Source of the DNA: an uncultured Granulosicoccus sp.
GTDB taxonomy: Bacteria > Pseudomonadota > Gammaproteobacteria > Granulosicoccales > Granulosicoccaceae
DNA: 64,000 nt
NCBI GenBank assembly: GCA_947495035.1
Contig: CANLXI010000005.1
Coordinates: 124,001-188,000 of the forward strand
Reading direction: 5' to 3'
The stretch's first letter is position 1; every line of letters starts with the position of its first letter. Under the pieces are notes generated by a model that was not told the DNA's origin, ran no database searches, and saw only the letters and a program-made list of their open reading frames with translations. Below, piece by piece: positions 34,356-42,562 of this stretch. The translations under genes and the position numbers were made by a program.

Positions 34356-35075
34356 ATGGGCATGGAGCCGGATACTGCAATGGCGATCACATCCAACTGC
34401 GTGACTGGTGACCGCTTCGATCTGGGGGCGATAGCCGAGGCCCTGCACGGTCTTCGCCGTCACATGGGGCAGGTCAATCGGCGCCTGGATAATCATCATC
34501 AGGCGCTGGACAGGGATTCCGTCAACCAGATCGTGCAGGCATACAGCATGATCGATCACCATCTCACGGAAGGCCTGCCCCTGTTGTCCATGGGGCAATC
34601 ACGCAGTGTACTGGCGGTCAACCACTGCGTCCTCTTCGGTATGGAGAACTCGGGCAATCCCGATTACTGCAAGGCCTTGAAGGCCAGCGAAAGGCATTTC
34701 TACGGCGTTACCGGTTCGGGTATTGGTGATTTGCTCGACTGGTATTCCAGAAGTCGTGATCAGGTGGTCTGGGACCTGGCGGCGGGAGTCTATCTGCACA
34801 CGATCGGGCCGCCACAGTTGTTTCTTGAGGGAAACCATCGAACCGGGGTGATACTGGCCAACTATGTTCTGGGAAAAGCCAGTCAGGCTCCGTTGGTCAT
34901 CGATCATCGGCTGGCACCGACATGGTTCGAGGTGACTGAAAAGGTGCGCTCGCGTCGGCGCAGTTTTCTGGAGCCGAGGTTCTGGCTGCGTTCATTCCAT
35001 GGCGAACTTGCCGATCTGATCCAGAACCATGTCAACGAGCGCTATTTGCGCAGCAGTTCGATACCGGGGAAATGA
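34356..35075 (+). CDS. Fic-like fold protein with altered catalytic motif
   Basis: A 239-residue soluble protein directly after pstB. Residues ~150-185 contain QLFLEGNHRTGVILANYVLG followed by PLVI, closely resembling the Fic motif HxFx(D/E)GN(G/K)RxxR and its trailing helix. The catalytic His position is Gln, the second Gly is His and the last Arg is Val, while Phe, Glu, Gly, Asn and the first Arg remain. Classic Fic AMP-transfer is therefore unlikely; another nucleotide-handling or binding role is possible. GGAG lies about 10 nt before ATG. The gene is in the position where phoU usually sits, suggesting a role linked to phosphate uptake or sensing (inference). Confidence 0.6.
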   Translation: MGMEPDTAMAITSNCVTGDRFDLGAIAEALHGLRRHMGQVNRRLDNHHQALDRDSVNQIVQAYSMIDHHLTEGLPLLSMGQSRSVLAVNHCVLFGMENSGNPDYCKALKASERHFYGVTGSGIGDLLDWYSRSRDQVVWDLAAGVYLHTIGPPQLFLEGNHRTGVILANYVLGKASQAPLVIDHRLAPTWFEVTEKVRSRRRSFLEPRFWLRSFHGELADLIQNHVNERYLRSSSIPGK

Positions 35076-35076
35076 A

Positions 35077-35343
35077 ATGGGAATCTCTTCCAGCAGGAGA
35101 TTGAGTCCAACCGAGCGAGTGGATGCACTCTATCTCGATCTGTGCAGGCATTATGAGGGGGGTGATGACAAGGAGGTGCGGGCAGCGGCAAAACTGTTGC
35201 TGGTGGCTCTGGCTCGATTGCGTGAGCACGGCGGTGCCAACTGGGATGTGACGCTGGATGCCTATGTGAAGATCGCCAAGAATAGGCCGGAAAAGCTGGC
35301 CAACATCCTGCGGCAGGGCAATAGTGGGCGCAAGTCCATGTAG
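35077..35343 (+). CDS. Small hypothetical protein
   Basis: An 88-residue, mostly helical protein with basic ends. It starts 1 nt after the Fic-like gene stop, with GGGGA (35066-35070) 6 nt upstream of ATG, so the two genes are almost certainly co-translated. It reads RVDALYLDLCRHYEGGDDKE, then a helical KLLLVALARLREHGG. I do not recognise the family. No Cys pair, membrane span or known motif is seen. It may be a partner of the Fic-like protein; small antitoxin-like regulators are often paired with Fic proteins, but the inhibitory (S/T)xxxE(G/N) motif is not evident. Confidence 0.6.
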   Translation: MGISSSRRLSPTERVDALYLDLCRHYEGGDDKEVRAAAKLLLVALARLREHGGANWDVTLDAYVKIAKNRPEKLANILRQGNSGRKSM

Positions 35344-35434
35344 CTTGTACCGAGTCGATCGCTCTTCGACGGGTGGCAGCGCAATGCCTGCTCTGTTTGC
35401 AAACTCTGCTTGATGACCATTCCGGTGTGAGAAT

Positions 35435-36967
35435 ATGGGGCCGGTCGGCAGTCAGTCCGAGACCTTCGAGCAGCAGCGCATGGGCAAGAGCATTGACAGT
35501 ACCCGTTTCACCCGGGATGACATACAACAGTTCAATACCCGGTTGGACGAGAGCCTTCTTGCCCTGGAAAAGATGCTGGCCACTCCCGACTTCGGCCAGG
35601 GTGAGCCTTCCATTGGCGCGGAGCTGGAGCTGTACATCATCGATGAACGTGGCAAGCCGCTGCCGATCAGCAAGCGTCTTGTCGATACTGCCGATGATGA
35701 TCGGCTGACCCTGGAGATCAATCAATACAATCTCGAGGCGAATCTCAGTCCTGGTCCCATGCGGGGAGCCTCCCTGAGACGAATCGAGGACGAGATGGTA
35801 GAAATTCTCACCTCCTTGAATGCCCTGGCCGAATCACAGGGGGCAAGGGTCGTGCCGATAGGAATTCTGCCAACACTGAGACCGCGTGATCTCACCCAGG
35901 AGATGATGACGCCGGACAAGCGCTATCAGGCGCTGAGCAGGGAGTTGAGGACACGCAGAGGCGAGAAATTTCGCATTCGGCTGCGCGGTAGCGAGCGGGT
36001 AGCCTTCGGTACCGACAGTGTGACACCGGAAGGCGCCAACACCTCATTGCAGGTGCACTACCGCGCTCATCCCGATCGTTTTGTCGATCTCTACAATGCC
36101 ATCCAGCTGGTCACCCCGCTGGTGCTGGGGCTGGCGGTCAATTCGCCCTATGTACTCGGGCGTGAAATATGGCAGGAGACGCGGATCGAGCTGTTCCGTC
36201 AATCGATCGACGGTCGCAGTCGACGCCGGCGCAGGCTTGGACTGCCGGCGCGCGTGAATTTCGGCCACGGCTGGCTGCGAAGGAGCGCCCTGGAATTGTT
36301 CGCCGAGTCCGTTCACCTGTTCGAACCACTGCTGCCCGTCTGTTCGGACGAAGAGCCGCTGGCAGCGTTGGCTGCAGGGCAGGTGCCAGATCTCGAAGAG
36401 CTGGCCTTGCAAATGGGTACGACCTGGCCCTGGAACCGCGCTGTGTATGACTCGCAGGAACAGGGGCATGTGCGTGTCGAGCTGCGCGCACTACCGGCGG
36501 GTCCAAGCGCGATCGACATGCTGGCGAACACCGCCTTTGCGCTGGGCCTGGCAGAAGGGTTCATGGACAATATCGAAACCCTGCTGCACGCCATTCCCTA
36601 TGCCTCTCTCGAGAGAAACCTGCAGCAGGCAGCGCGCGATGGTCTGGAGGCGAGTCTGCTGTGGCCATCGCGGACCACACGACGCCTGGAGTCATATCCG
36701 CTGATTGATATTGTCCGGGAGCTGTTGCCCACCGCAGATAGAGGGCTCGAAACTGCAGGGGTGGCGGACGAGGACCGCCGGCGCTACATGAATTGCATCG
36801 AACGACGCATCACCGCCCGCCGCACCGGTGCCAACTGGCAGACAGAATCCGTCAGACGTTACCGTTGCGGCGGCGCTTCGAGAAAACGGGCCTTGCAATC
36901 CATGGTGAATGATTATGCCGAGCTGTCGCTGTCGAACCTGTCAGTGGCAGACTGGCCATTGCCGTGA
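35435..36967 (+). CDS. Glutamate-cysteine ligase family 2 (GCS2/YbdK-like) protein
   Basis: A 510-residue carboxylate-amine ligase-like protein. IGAELELYIIDERG at ~60-75 holds the metal-binding Glu pair. EINQYNLEANLSPGPM, the His-containing SLQVHYRAHP and the long helix AIQLVTPLVLGLAVNSP are typical of GCS2/YbdK enzymes, which form ATP-dependent gamma-glutamyl bonds. A terminal block with VRVELRALPAGPSAIDMLAN resembles the RFELRPLDTP-type region of the family. It is longer than YbdK (~370). Its product is unknown; true glutathione synthesis is only one possibility. It lies 91 bp after the small hypothetical gene. The ATG at 35435 lacks a clear SD and ATG 35480 is possible. Confidence 0.8.
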   Translation: MGPVGSQSETFEQQRMGKSIDSTRFTRDDIQQFNTRLDESLLALEKMLATPDFGQGEPSIGAELELYIIDERGKPLPISKRLVDTADDDRLTLEINQYNLEANLSPGPMRGASLRRIEDEMVEILTSLNALAESQGARVVPIGILPTLRPRDLTQEMMTPDKRYQALSRELRTRRGEKFRIRLRGSERVAFGTDSVTPEGANTSLQVHYRAHPDRFVDLYNAIQLVTPLVLGLAVNSPYVLGREIWQETRIELFRQSIDGRSRRRRRLGLPARVNFGHGWLRRSALELFAESVHLFEPLLPVCSDEEPLAALAAGQVPDLEELALQMGTTWPWNRAVYDSQEQGHVRVELRALPAGPSAIDMLANTAFALGLAEGFMDNIETLLHAIPYASLERNLQQAARDGLEASLLWPSRTTRRLESYPLIDIVRELLPTADRGLETAGVADEDRRRYMNCIERRITARRTGANWQTESVRRYRCGGASRKRALQSMVNDYAELSLSNLSVADWPLP

Positions 36968-36982
36968 GCGTGAAGCGGACCT

Positions 36983-37144
36983 TCAGCTCTTTTTCGGAGA
37001 TTTCTTCATCTGCTGACCGCAGCATGTAAAGAATGCGCCGTCGTCGGTGTCGCAGTTGCAACTGGTCGTGATCAGGAGGCTCATTTCGCACTCTTCGCAA
37101 TGATAGGTATCGCCTTCTACAGGTTTGTCCGATTGTTGACTCAT
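36983..37144 (-). CDS. Small desulforedoxin-like metal-binding protein
   Basis: A 53-residue protein starting at 37144 with GGAG 8 nt upstream. The pattern is GDTYHCEECEMSLL, then NCD..., then FFTCCGQQMKK. This matches desulforedoxin and the N-terminal domain of desulfoferrodoxin (CxxC ... CCGxxM), which bind iron through four Cys. Two further Cys (SCNC) lie between. It may be an electron carrier, a rubredoxin-like scavenger or a zinc ribbon. It is convergent with the GCS2-like gene (15-bp gap) and divergent from the lmo0937-like gene. Confidence 0.7.
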   Translation of the reverse strand: MSQQSDKPVEGDTYHCEECEMSLLITTSCNCDTDDGAFFTCCGQQMKKSPKKS

Positions 37145-37194
37145 GACATTGACTCCAGGTGTGGTAAGGCCGATGGGAGATCGGCGTGGTATTG

Positions 37195-37264
37195 ACCTCG
37201 ATGAGACACGAAGACGCGAACCGGAACAGCGATTTTTAGTCGTGGTTTCATGTCTCATCGAGGT
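37195..37264. promoter_or_regulatory. Perfect 14-bp inverted repeat with 42-bp spacer
   Basis: ACCTCGATGAGACA (37195-37208) and TGTCTCATCGAGGT (37251-37264) are exact reverse complements. They lie in the divergent gap between the desulforedoxin-like and lmo0937-like genes. The element could be an operator, a cruciform or a remnant of a small mobile element. Confidence 0.6.
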
Positions 37265-37431
37265 TGAGTATCCGACAGCAGTGCGTCGTGCATGGCTCGT
37301 TGTAACAACGCCAATGCAAGTGTCGCCAGGGTTCCGGATTGATCGCGGCAGGTGCCAAATTACAAGCTCCGGGTTCCTGTGGCTGACTCGTGCAACCATC
37401 GTTGTTTTTGAACGAGCCTCGGAGTAATGCC

Positions 37432-37566
37432 ATGTTGTGGACACTGATCGTCATATTGATGCTGGTATGGCTGGTAGCCGTAGTCGTCAAGTTCACCGTG
37501 GGGGGGCTGATCCACGTCCTGCTGCTGGGGGCCCTGGCGCTGCTGGTGTACCGCATGCTGACCTGA
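37432..37566 (+). CDS. lmo0937-family small hydrophobic protein
   Basis: A 44-residue protein with two hydrophobic segments: MLWTLIVILMLVWLVAVVV, then KFTVGG, then LIHVLLLGALALLVYRML. This is the layout of the lmo0937/DUF5670 family of stress-associated membrane peptides. GGAG lies 7 nt before ATG 37432. Its stop codon (acctga) falls in the first unit of a 12-bp tandem array. Small size and a strong SD suggest high expression under stress; that is inference from the family. Confidence 0.75.
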   Translation: MLWTLIVILMLVWLVAVVVKFTVGGLIHVLLLGALALLVYRMLT

Positions 37567-37668
37567 CGGATGACCTGACGGATGACCTGACGGATGACCT
37601 GACGGATGACCTGACGGATGACCTGACGCATGACCTGATGCGAGTCCTGATGCGAGTCCTGATGCGAG
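37561..37668. repeat. 12-bp tandem repeat array (9 units)
   Basis: Five copies of ACCTGACGGATG, one ACCTGACGCATG, one ACCTGATGCGAG and two TCCTGATGCGAG. It begins at the last codons of the lmo0937-like gene and ends 93 bp before the aminotransferase start. The period of 12 keeps any frame open, so apparent Leu-Thr-Asp-Asp reading frames here are artefacts. Confidence 0.95.
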
Positions 37669-37761
37669 TCCTGACCCGGTGCGACATGATCGATTCGGAG
37701 TTGCTTGTCAGAGATCTGGTTCGCGGGCATTCTAGCGCCCTCGACAAGTACGGCTTCGACC

Positions 37762-38928
37762 ATGACAAGCACACCATTCAGTAGTGCACGCGCTGCCAGA
37801 CTGGCGCCGAGCCAGATCAGGGCCGTGTCCGAACTGGGCATGACATTGCCTGGTGTCACGCCCCTATGGTTCGGCGAAAGTGCCTGGCCCAGCAGCACCA
37901 TGGCGGTGGAAGCTGCGGTCAGTGCGTTGCAGCAGGGCGATCACTTCTACCAGCCCAATAGTGGCAAGAGCAGTCTCAGGGATGCCCTGTGTCAGTATCT
38001 GGCCCGATGCCATGGTCAGACCTTCGAACGGACGAGAATCACGGTGACAGCATCCGGCATGCAAGGGCTTGCCCTGACTGCTCAGGCATTGATCGACCCG
38101 GGCGATGAAGTGGTTTGTATCGATCCGGCCTGGCCGAACATGGCCGAGTGTTTCCAGATCGCCGGTGCGTCCATGAAACGATTGGCACTGGAGGTGGTTG
38201 ATGACAGGTGGTCGCTGGACATGAACCGCCTGATTGATGCCGTCACGTCTGCCGTCAAGGTGGTGATCATCAATTCACCGTCAAACCCGACCGGCTGGGT
38301 CATGCCGGCAGAGGATCAGAAGGCGCTTCTCGAACACTGTCGGCGAACAGGTACCTGGATCGTGGCAGATGACGTCTACTCGCGCCTGTACCGCCATGGC
38401 GATGTCGCGCCAGGGTGGCTGGCATTGGCAACACCGGAGGATCGACTGGTGTCGGTCAACAGTTTCTCCAAGACCTGGTCCATGACCGGCTGGCGACTGG
38501 GTTGGATCACGGCGCCTGCCGAACTCGAATCGACCTTTGCCATGCTGACGGAATTCAATATTGCCGGGCCACCGGGCTTCATCCAGCACGCTGGTGAGCG
38601 CATGATCATCGCCGGTGAACCGGAAGTTGCTCTGCTCAGACAGCGCTTGCAGGCGGGTTATGAAAGGGTGGAGGACGCCTTGAATAGTCTGCCCGGGGTG
38701 CGCTTCGTGCAGCCCGATGGCGCCTTCTATTGCTTCTTTGCCGTGAACGGCATGCGAGACAGTCTGGAGTTTGCCAGATCACTGTTGCATACGGCACGCG
38801 TGGGGCTGGCCCCCGGCATCGCTTTCGGCACTGCTGGTGAAGGCTACTTGCGCTTGTGCTATGCACAGCCGGTCGAGTTGCTTGACGATGCACTCGAGCG
38901 TCTGGTGGTGGAGCTTCGCAGGGTATAG
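37762..38928 (+). CDS. Class I/II pyridoxal-phosphate aminotransferase
   Basis: A 388-residue fold-type I enzyme of the aspartate/aromatic aminotransferase group. Visible: FYQPNSGKSSLRDAL, VTASGMQGL (PLP phosphate region), NSPSNPTGWVM (Asn-Pro), IVADDVYSRLYR (Asp-Tyr), SFSKTWSMTGWRLGW (Schiff-base Lys) and YLRLCYAQP (carboxylate Arg). ATG 37762 is preferred; the TTG at 37705 lies in sequence continuing from the repeat array. The donor is unknown; the DVYSRLYR and FSKTWSMTGWR blocks fit general amino-acid:2-oxoglutarate transaminases. Confidence 0.88.
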   Translation: MTSTPFSSARAARLAPSQIRAVSELGMTLPGVTPLWFGESAWPSSTMAVEAAVSALQQGDHFYQPNSGKSSLRDALCQYLARCHGQTFERTRITVTASGMQGLALTAQALIDPGDEVVCIDPAWPNMAECFQIAGASMKRLALEVVDDRWSLDMNRLIDAVTSAVKVVIINSPSNPTGWVMPAEDQKALLEHCRRTGTWIVADDVYSRLYRHGDVAPGWLALATPEDRLVSVNSFSKTWSMTGWRLGWITAPAELESTFAMLTEFNIAGPPGFIQHAGERMIIAGEPEVALLRQRLQAGYERVEDALNSLPGVRFVQPDGAFYCFFAVNGMRDSLEFARSLLHTARVGLAPGIAFGTAGEGYLRLCYAQPVELLDDALERLVVELRRV

Positions 38929-39089
38929 CGTTCGGCAATTGGCTGATCGCTTGGCTATTGTCCATCAGGGAGCAGCGGGCTGTGATTGTTGTTCATAAGT
39001 GGGTGTCTATTTAGTCCTCAATGTAACCATGAAGTGAGTCACAAAAGTTTACGATGAGGTTCAAGTAACCCCCATCAAAAGGAGTAACG

Positions 39090-40661
39090 ATGACGACACG
39101 TGACCTTTCTTCCATGGTAAACACCGCCCGGCATCTCTCATGTGGAACGGCGCTGGCCGTGATGTGCGGCGCTCCGGCTCTGGCCGGCGTCGGGGTGGAT
39201 ACTTCGGCATTGAACGAGGCTGTGACACTGGAAGGTGTCAGGTCGCACCTGGAAGTTTTCCAGCAGATTGCCGACGACAATGGCGGCACGCGGGAAGCGT
39301 CGTCTGATGGCTATTTCGATTCGGTGGCCTATGTCGGACGCTTGATGGCGCTGGCGGGCTATGAGGTCGATGTCCAGTTGTTTCCCTATCTGGTGTTCGA
39401 GAACAATTCACCGGCCGAATTCGCTCAGGTGTCACCCGTGCCGATGGATTACGTGCTTGATGATGAGGAGGGTTTTGCCGAAGCCACCTATTCGGGGTCC
39501 GGGGACGTCACCGCCACGGTGGAAGGTGTGGACTTGCTGATACCGGCAGCGGCCGATGCCAATACCTCGACCAGTGGCTGCGAGGCAGAGGACTTTGCGC
39601 AATTCACGGCCGGCAACATTGCTCTGCTGCAGCGTGGCGCGTGCTCTTTCTTTCTGAAGGCGGCCAATGCAGAAGAGGCAGGTGCCAGTGCGGTCATCAT
39701 TTTCAACGAAGGTCAGCCGGGTAGAACAGCCGCCTTGTCGGCAACACTGGGCGGGCCGGGCGTCTCCATTCCGGTTGTCGGTACCTCCTATGTCGTTGGC
39801 ACCGAACTGGCAGGTGGCGAGGCCACGGCGCGCGTCATGGTCGATGCCCTGACCGAAGAACGCATCAGTGCCAATGTACTTGCCGATACACCCATCGGCA
39901 ATCCTGACGAGACCGTGGTAGTGGGAGGTCACCTGGATTCGGTCGATGAGGGACCGGGTATCAACGACAATGGCAGTGGTTCGGCTGTGCTGCTGGAAGT
40001 GGCCTTGCAGATGAGCGCGCTGGGCTTTCTGGATAACGAGGACACCGGCGTCAGAAATCGCGTCCGGTTTGCCTGGTGGGGAGCCGAAGAGGCAGGCCTG
40101 CTTGGTTCCGAGTACTACGTGAATACCGTGTCCGATGCTGAGTTCGAGCAGATCGTTGCCAATCTGAACTTCGACATGGTTGGCTCACCCAACTACGTAC
40201 GCTTCGTCTACGACGGTGATGGATCAGCAAGCGCCGAAGCAGGTCCGGAAGGCTCGGCCTTCATCGAGTGGTTATTCAACGACTACTTCATGGAGCAGGG
40301 GCTGGCCACGGCACCGACGGCCTTCGACGGTCGGTCGGACTATGGTCCGTTCATTCAGTACGGCATACCGGCTGGCGGACTGTTCACGGGCGCCGAAGGT
40401 GTGAAGACGGAAGAGGAAGCGGGTATCTTTGGCGGAGTTGCCGGTGAAGCTTATGACGCCTGCTATCACGCGGCCTGTGACACCATCGACAACATCAATG
40501 ATCAGGGGCTGGATGAGATGGCTGATGCCATGGCCTATGCCATCAATGTGTTGGCGGTCAATGATCTGCCAATGCCTTCCGCCAAACAGGCGGGTCGCAA
40601 GCGTAGTGCCGGACAGTCCGTCATGGACATGGACTATCGCGGAAACCGTCTGCAGAAATAG
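39090..40661 (+). CDS. Exported M28-family aminopeptidase with PA domain
   Basis: A 523-residue zinc peptidase. An N-terminal hydrophobic stretch ends near ALAGV, a probable signal peptide. A protease-associated domain (~130-250; GNIALLQRGACSFFLKAANA) is inserted before the catalytic core. The M28 ligands are visible: His and Asp in VVGGHLDSVDEGPG (~280), Asp in GINDNGSGS, Glu-Glu in WWGAEEAGLLGS, Asp in NFDMVGSPN and His in CYHAACDTID. It is similar to secreted leucine/glutaminyl aminopeptidases. AAAAGGAG lies 6 nt before ATG. A nested stem-loop starts at the stop codon. Confidence 0.9.
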   Translation: MTTRDLSSMVNTARHLSCGTALAVMCGAPALAGVGVDTSALNEAVTLEGVRSHLEVFQQIADDNGGTREASSDGYFDSVAYVGRLMALAGYEVDVQLFPYLVFENNSPAEFAQVSPVPMDYVLDDEEGFAEATYSGSGDVTATVEGVDLLIPAAADANTSTSGCEAEDFAQFTAGNIALLQRGACSFFLKAANAEEAGASAVIIFNEGQPGRTAALSATLGGPGVSIPVVGTSYVVGTELAGGEATARVMVDALTEERISANVLADTPIGNPDETVVVGGHLDSVDEGPGINDNGSGSAVLLEVALQMSALGFLDNEDTGVRNRVRFAWWGAEEAGLLGSEYYVNTVSDAEFEQIVANLNFDMVGSPNYVRFVYDGDGSASAEAGPEGSAFIEWLFNDYFMEQGLATAPTAFDGRSDYGPFIQYGIPAGGLFTGAEGVKTEEEAGIFGGVAGEAYDACYHAACDTIDNINDQGLDEMADAMAYAINVLAVNDLPMPSAKQAGRKRSAGQSVMDMDYRGNRLQK

Positions 40662-40723
40662 ACCGATCTGCAAGGCAAGTCGGTCAACTGTCCGTTGCGA
40701 GCGGACAGCTGACCGCATCGGTC
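40661..40723 (+). terminator. Nested stem-loop at the 3' end of the M28 peptidase gene
   Basis: CTGTCCG (40688-40694) pairs with CGGACAG (40702-40708). GGTCA/TGACC extends it past a single A-C mismatch (40682-40714), and an outer GACCGAT/ATCGGTC pair (40661-40667 and 40717-40723) encloses it. No T-run is present. It is probably a transcript 3' end. Confidence 0.55.
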
Positions 40724-40807
40724 TGTCGATATCGAGCGTCTGACGGGAACCATCGCGTATCATCGCAGTCCATCGACTACCTCTCTTATCGACCATAGCG
40801 TTCAACC

Positions 40808-41500
40808 ATGATCAAGTTTCACTACAGCCCGGCTCCGAACCCCTTGAAGGTCGCCCTTTTTCTGTTCGAAAGTGGGCTGGAATTCGAAGCCATACCCGTT
40901 GATACCCGCAAGGGAGATCAGTTCAACGAGGCATTCGTGGCGCTCAACCCCAATGCGAAGGTTCCGGTCATCGAAGATGGCGAAGCTACCGTATTCGACA
41001 GCAATGCCATCCTCCTGTATCTGGCCGACAAGACCGGTTCGTTCGTGCCGCCTGCTGACGATCATGCAACCCGTGGGCAGATGCTGTCCTGGCTGATGTT
41101 CATTGCCAGTGGCCTGGGGCCATTTTCCGGGCAGTCGGTACACTTCCGGCATGCGGCTCCAGAGCCGAAGGACTACGCCCTGAACCGTTATGACTTCGAA
41201 GCTCATCGTCACTACGAGGTACTGGACAAGCATCTGGCCAGTCATGACTGGATGCTGGGCGCGGACTACAGCATTGTCGACATGGCGCTGTGGGGCTGGG
41301 TTCGAATGGCGCCGTATGTACTCGGGATCGAGAATCCCTGGGAACAGTACCCGAATATCAAGCGCGTACTGGATGCCGTCAACGCACGTCCTGCTGTCGA
41401 GAAGGTACTGGCACTGAGTCAGCAACACGAGTTCAAGCAGGAAATGGACGCCGAGGCCTTGCGTTTCATGTTTCCACAGAACGAACGACTGAAAGCCTGA
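40808..41500 (+). CDS. Glutathione S-transferase family protein (YfcG/nu-like)
   Basis: A 230-residue GST. The N-terminal thioredoxin-like domain reads FHYSPAPNPLKVALFLFES, with NPNAKVPVIEDG (cis-Pro) and VFDSNAILLYLADKTG (gamma-glutamyl-binding Ser). The helical C-terminal domain has GADYSIVDMALWGWVRM, the conserved N-capping region. The pattern resembles the nu class (YfcG), which favours disulfide-bond reductase activity. It is a single gene with its own spacer. No SD is apparent before ATG. Confidence 0.88.
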   Translation: MIKFHYSPAPNPLKVALFLFESGLEFEAIPVDTRKGDQFNEAFVALNPNAKVPVIEDGEATVFDSNAILLYLADKTGSFVPPADDHATRGQMLSWLMFIASGLGPFSGQSVHFRHAAPEPKDYALNRYDFEAHRHYEVLDKHLASHDWMLGADYSIVDMALWGWVRMAPYVLGIENPWEQYPNIKRVLDAVNARPAVEKVLALSQQHEFKQEMDAEALRFMFPQNERLKA

Positions 41501-41727
41501 GGCTCTGCCTCGTCCTCATGCTCGGGCTGAAGCCTGCCTGGCGATACAGAGCTGGGCAGGTGATTCCGGATCGGTGTACGATTTTTGCCCGAGAGTGCTG
41601 TTCGAGCCATGTGTACCGCTCATTTTTCCGGTGAAGCGTCATCGCAGGGATGCGATTCGGTTGCAATGGACGTACACTGTGGCGGTCTGCTGACGCAGCT
41701 TGGCAAGGATCAATACTGGATAGGGCT

Positions 41728-42288
41728 ATGGGTAACGGTTTACTGATTTTCATCGTGGTTGTCGAGGCGTTCGCCATCATCTGGCTGGCCAGTAAACTGA
41801 AGCAGTATCAGAAGTTCGAGCATGTGCTGCAGGCACAGAGCGAAGTGCCGCCAGCCGCGGCATCGAACCCGGCTCTGAAGGCTCAGGCAGCCGTTGGCAG
41901 TCGAACGGCGGTCAACCCGGTGGCCAGTGATGCGGCCGATCTGGATGGCGAACTGCTGGACATGCCGGGAGTGGAACCCGAGACGAATATCGAGGAGGCC
42001 AAGCGAGTGCAGCTGGTCATGGCCCGCTGTCACTATGCCGAATTCTATCTGGAACAACTGGACGACGATTACGAGCGCGGCCAGTTCAAGCACATCGTCA
42101 ACAGCTGCATGAAGACAGCCAGTGGCATTACCGACCCGTTCTTCAAGGCCAGTGCGCTGCAGCCGCTCATACTGCTGCTGGATCGAGCCGGCTGGGAAGA
42201 CAAGCGTGACAGATTGTTGTCCAGCGTGGAAGACGACATCATACGTCAGCGTATCGAACGGCAGATGGCGGCCAACGCCGAGAGCTGA
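41728..42288 (+). CDS. Single-pass membrane protein of unknown function
   Basis: A 186-residue protein. An N-terminal helix (GLLIFIVVVEAFAIIWLASKL) spans the membrane, an Ala/Pro/Val-rich disordered linker follows to about residue 80, and the C-terminal ~100 residues form a charged helical domain (RVQLVMARCHYAEFYLEQLDD, GITDPFFKASALQPLILLLD). No known motif is recognised. The start ATG 41728 is preceded by a weak AGGG; a longer frame to 41650 does not look coding. A role in membrane signalling or complex assembly cannot be tested here. Confidence 0.6.
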   Translation: MGNGLLIFIVVVEAFAIIWLASKLKQYQKFEHVLQAQSEVPPAAASNPALKAQAAVGSRTAVNPVASDAADLDGELLDMPGVEPETNIEEAKRVQLVMARCHYAEFYLEQLDDDYERGQFKHIVNSCMKTASGITDPFFKASALQPLILLLDRAGWEDKRDRLLSSVEDDIIRQRIERQMAANAES

Positions 42289-42562
42289 ACAGGCCTGGGT
42301 CAGTTCGCTGCCGGCCGGTTGTCGGTACCTGCAATGGCAAGCCAGGCGGTTCGGTCACGTATCGGAAGAATCGGCTGCCCGAATGCTGGAGCGTCCATGG
42401 GGGCGGCTGGCGTTTTACAGGATTCGAACTATACTCGTGGCGACGTCATGCGTCGCGTCCCGATGCCATGGAACATTGCGTGTCCTGGCTGACGGGGTGA
42501 AGCAGCTCTGACATGACATGCTGTCTGGAGCACCGCCACTCGTCCAGCTGATCAAGGCCACC

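Noticed and set aside
37437..37784. 115-codon frame across the 12-bp array with Leu-Thr-Asp-Asp repeats
   Set aside because: It is open only because the repeat period is a multiple of three. The 44-codon lmo0937-like frame at 37432-37566 has the SD and the family pattern.
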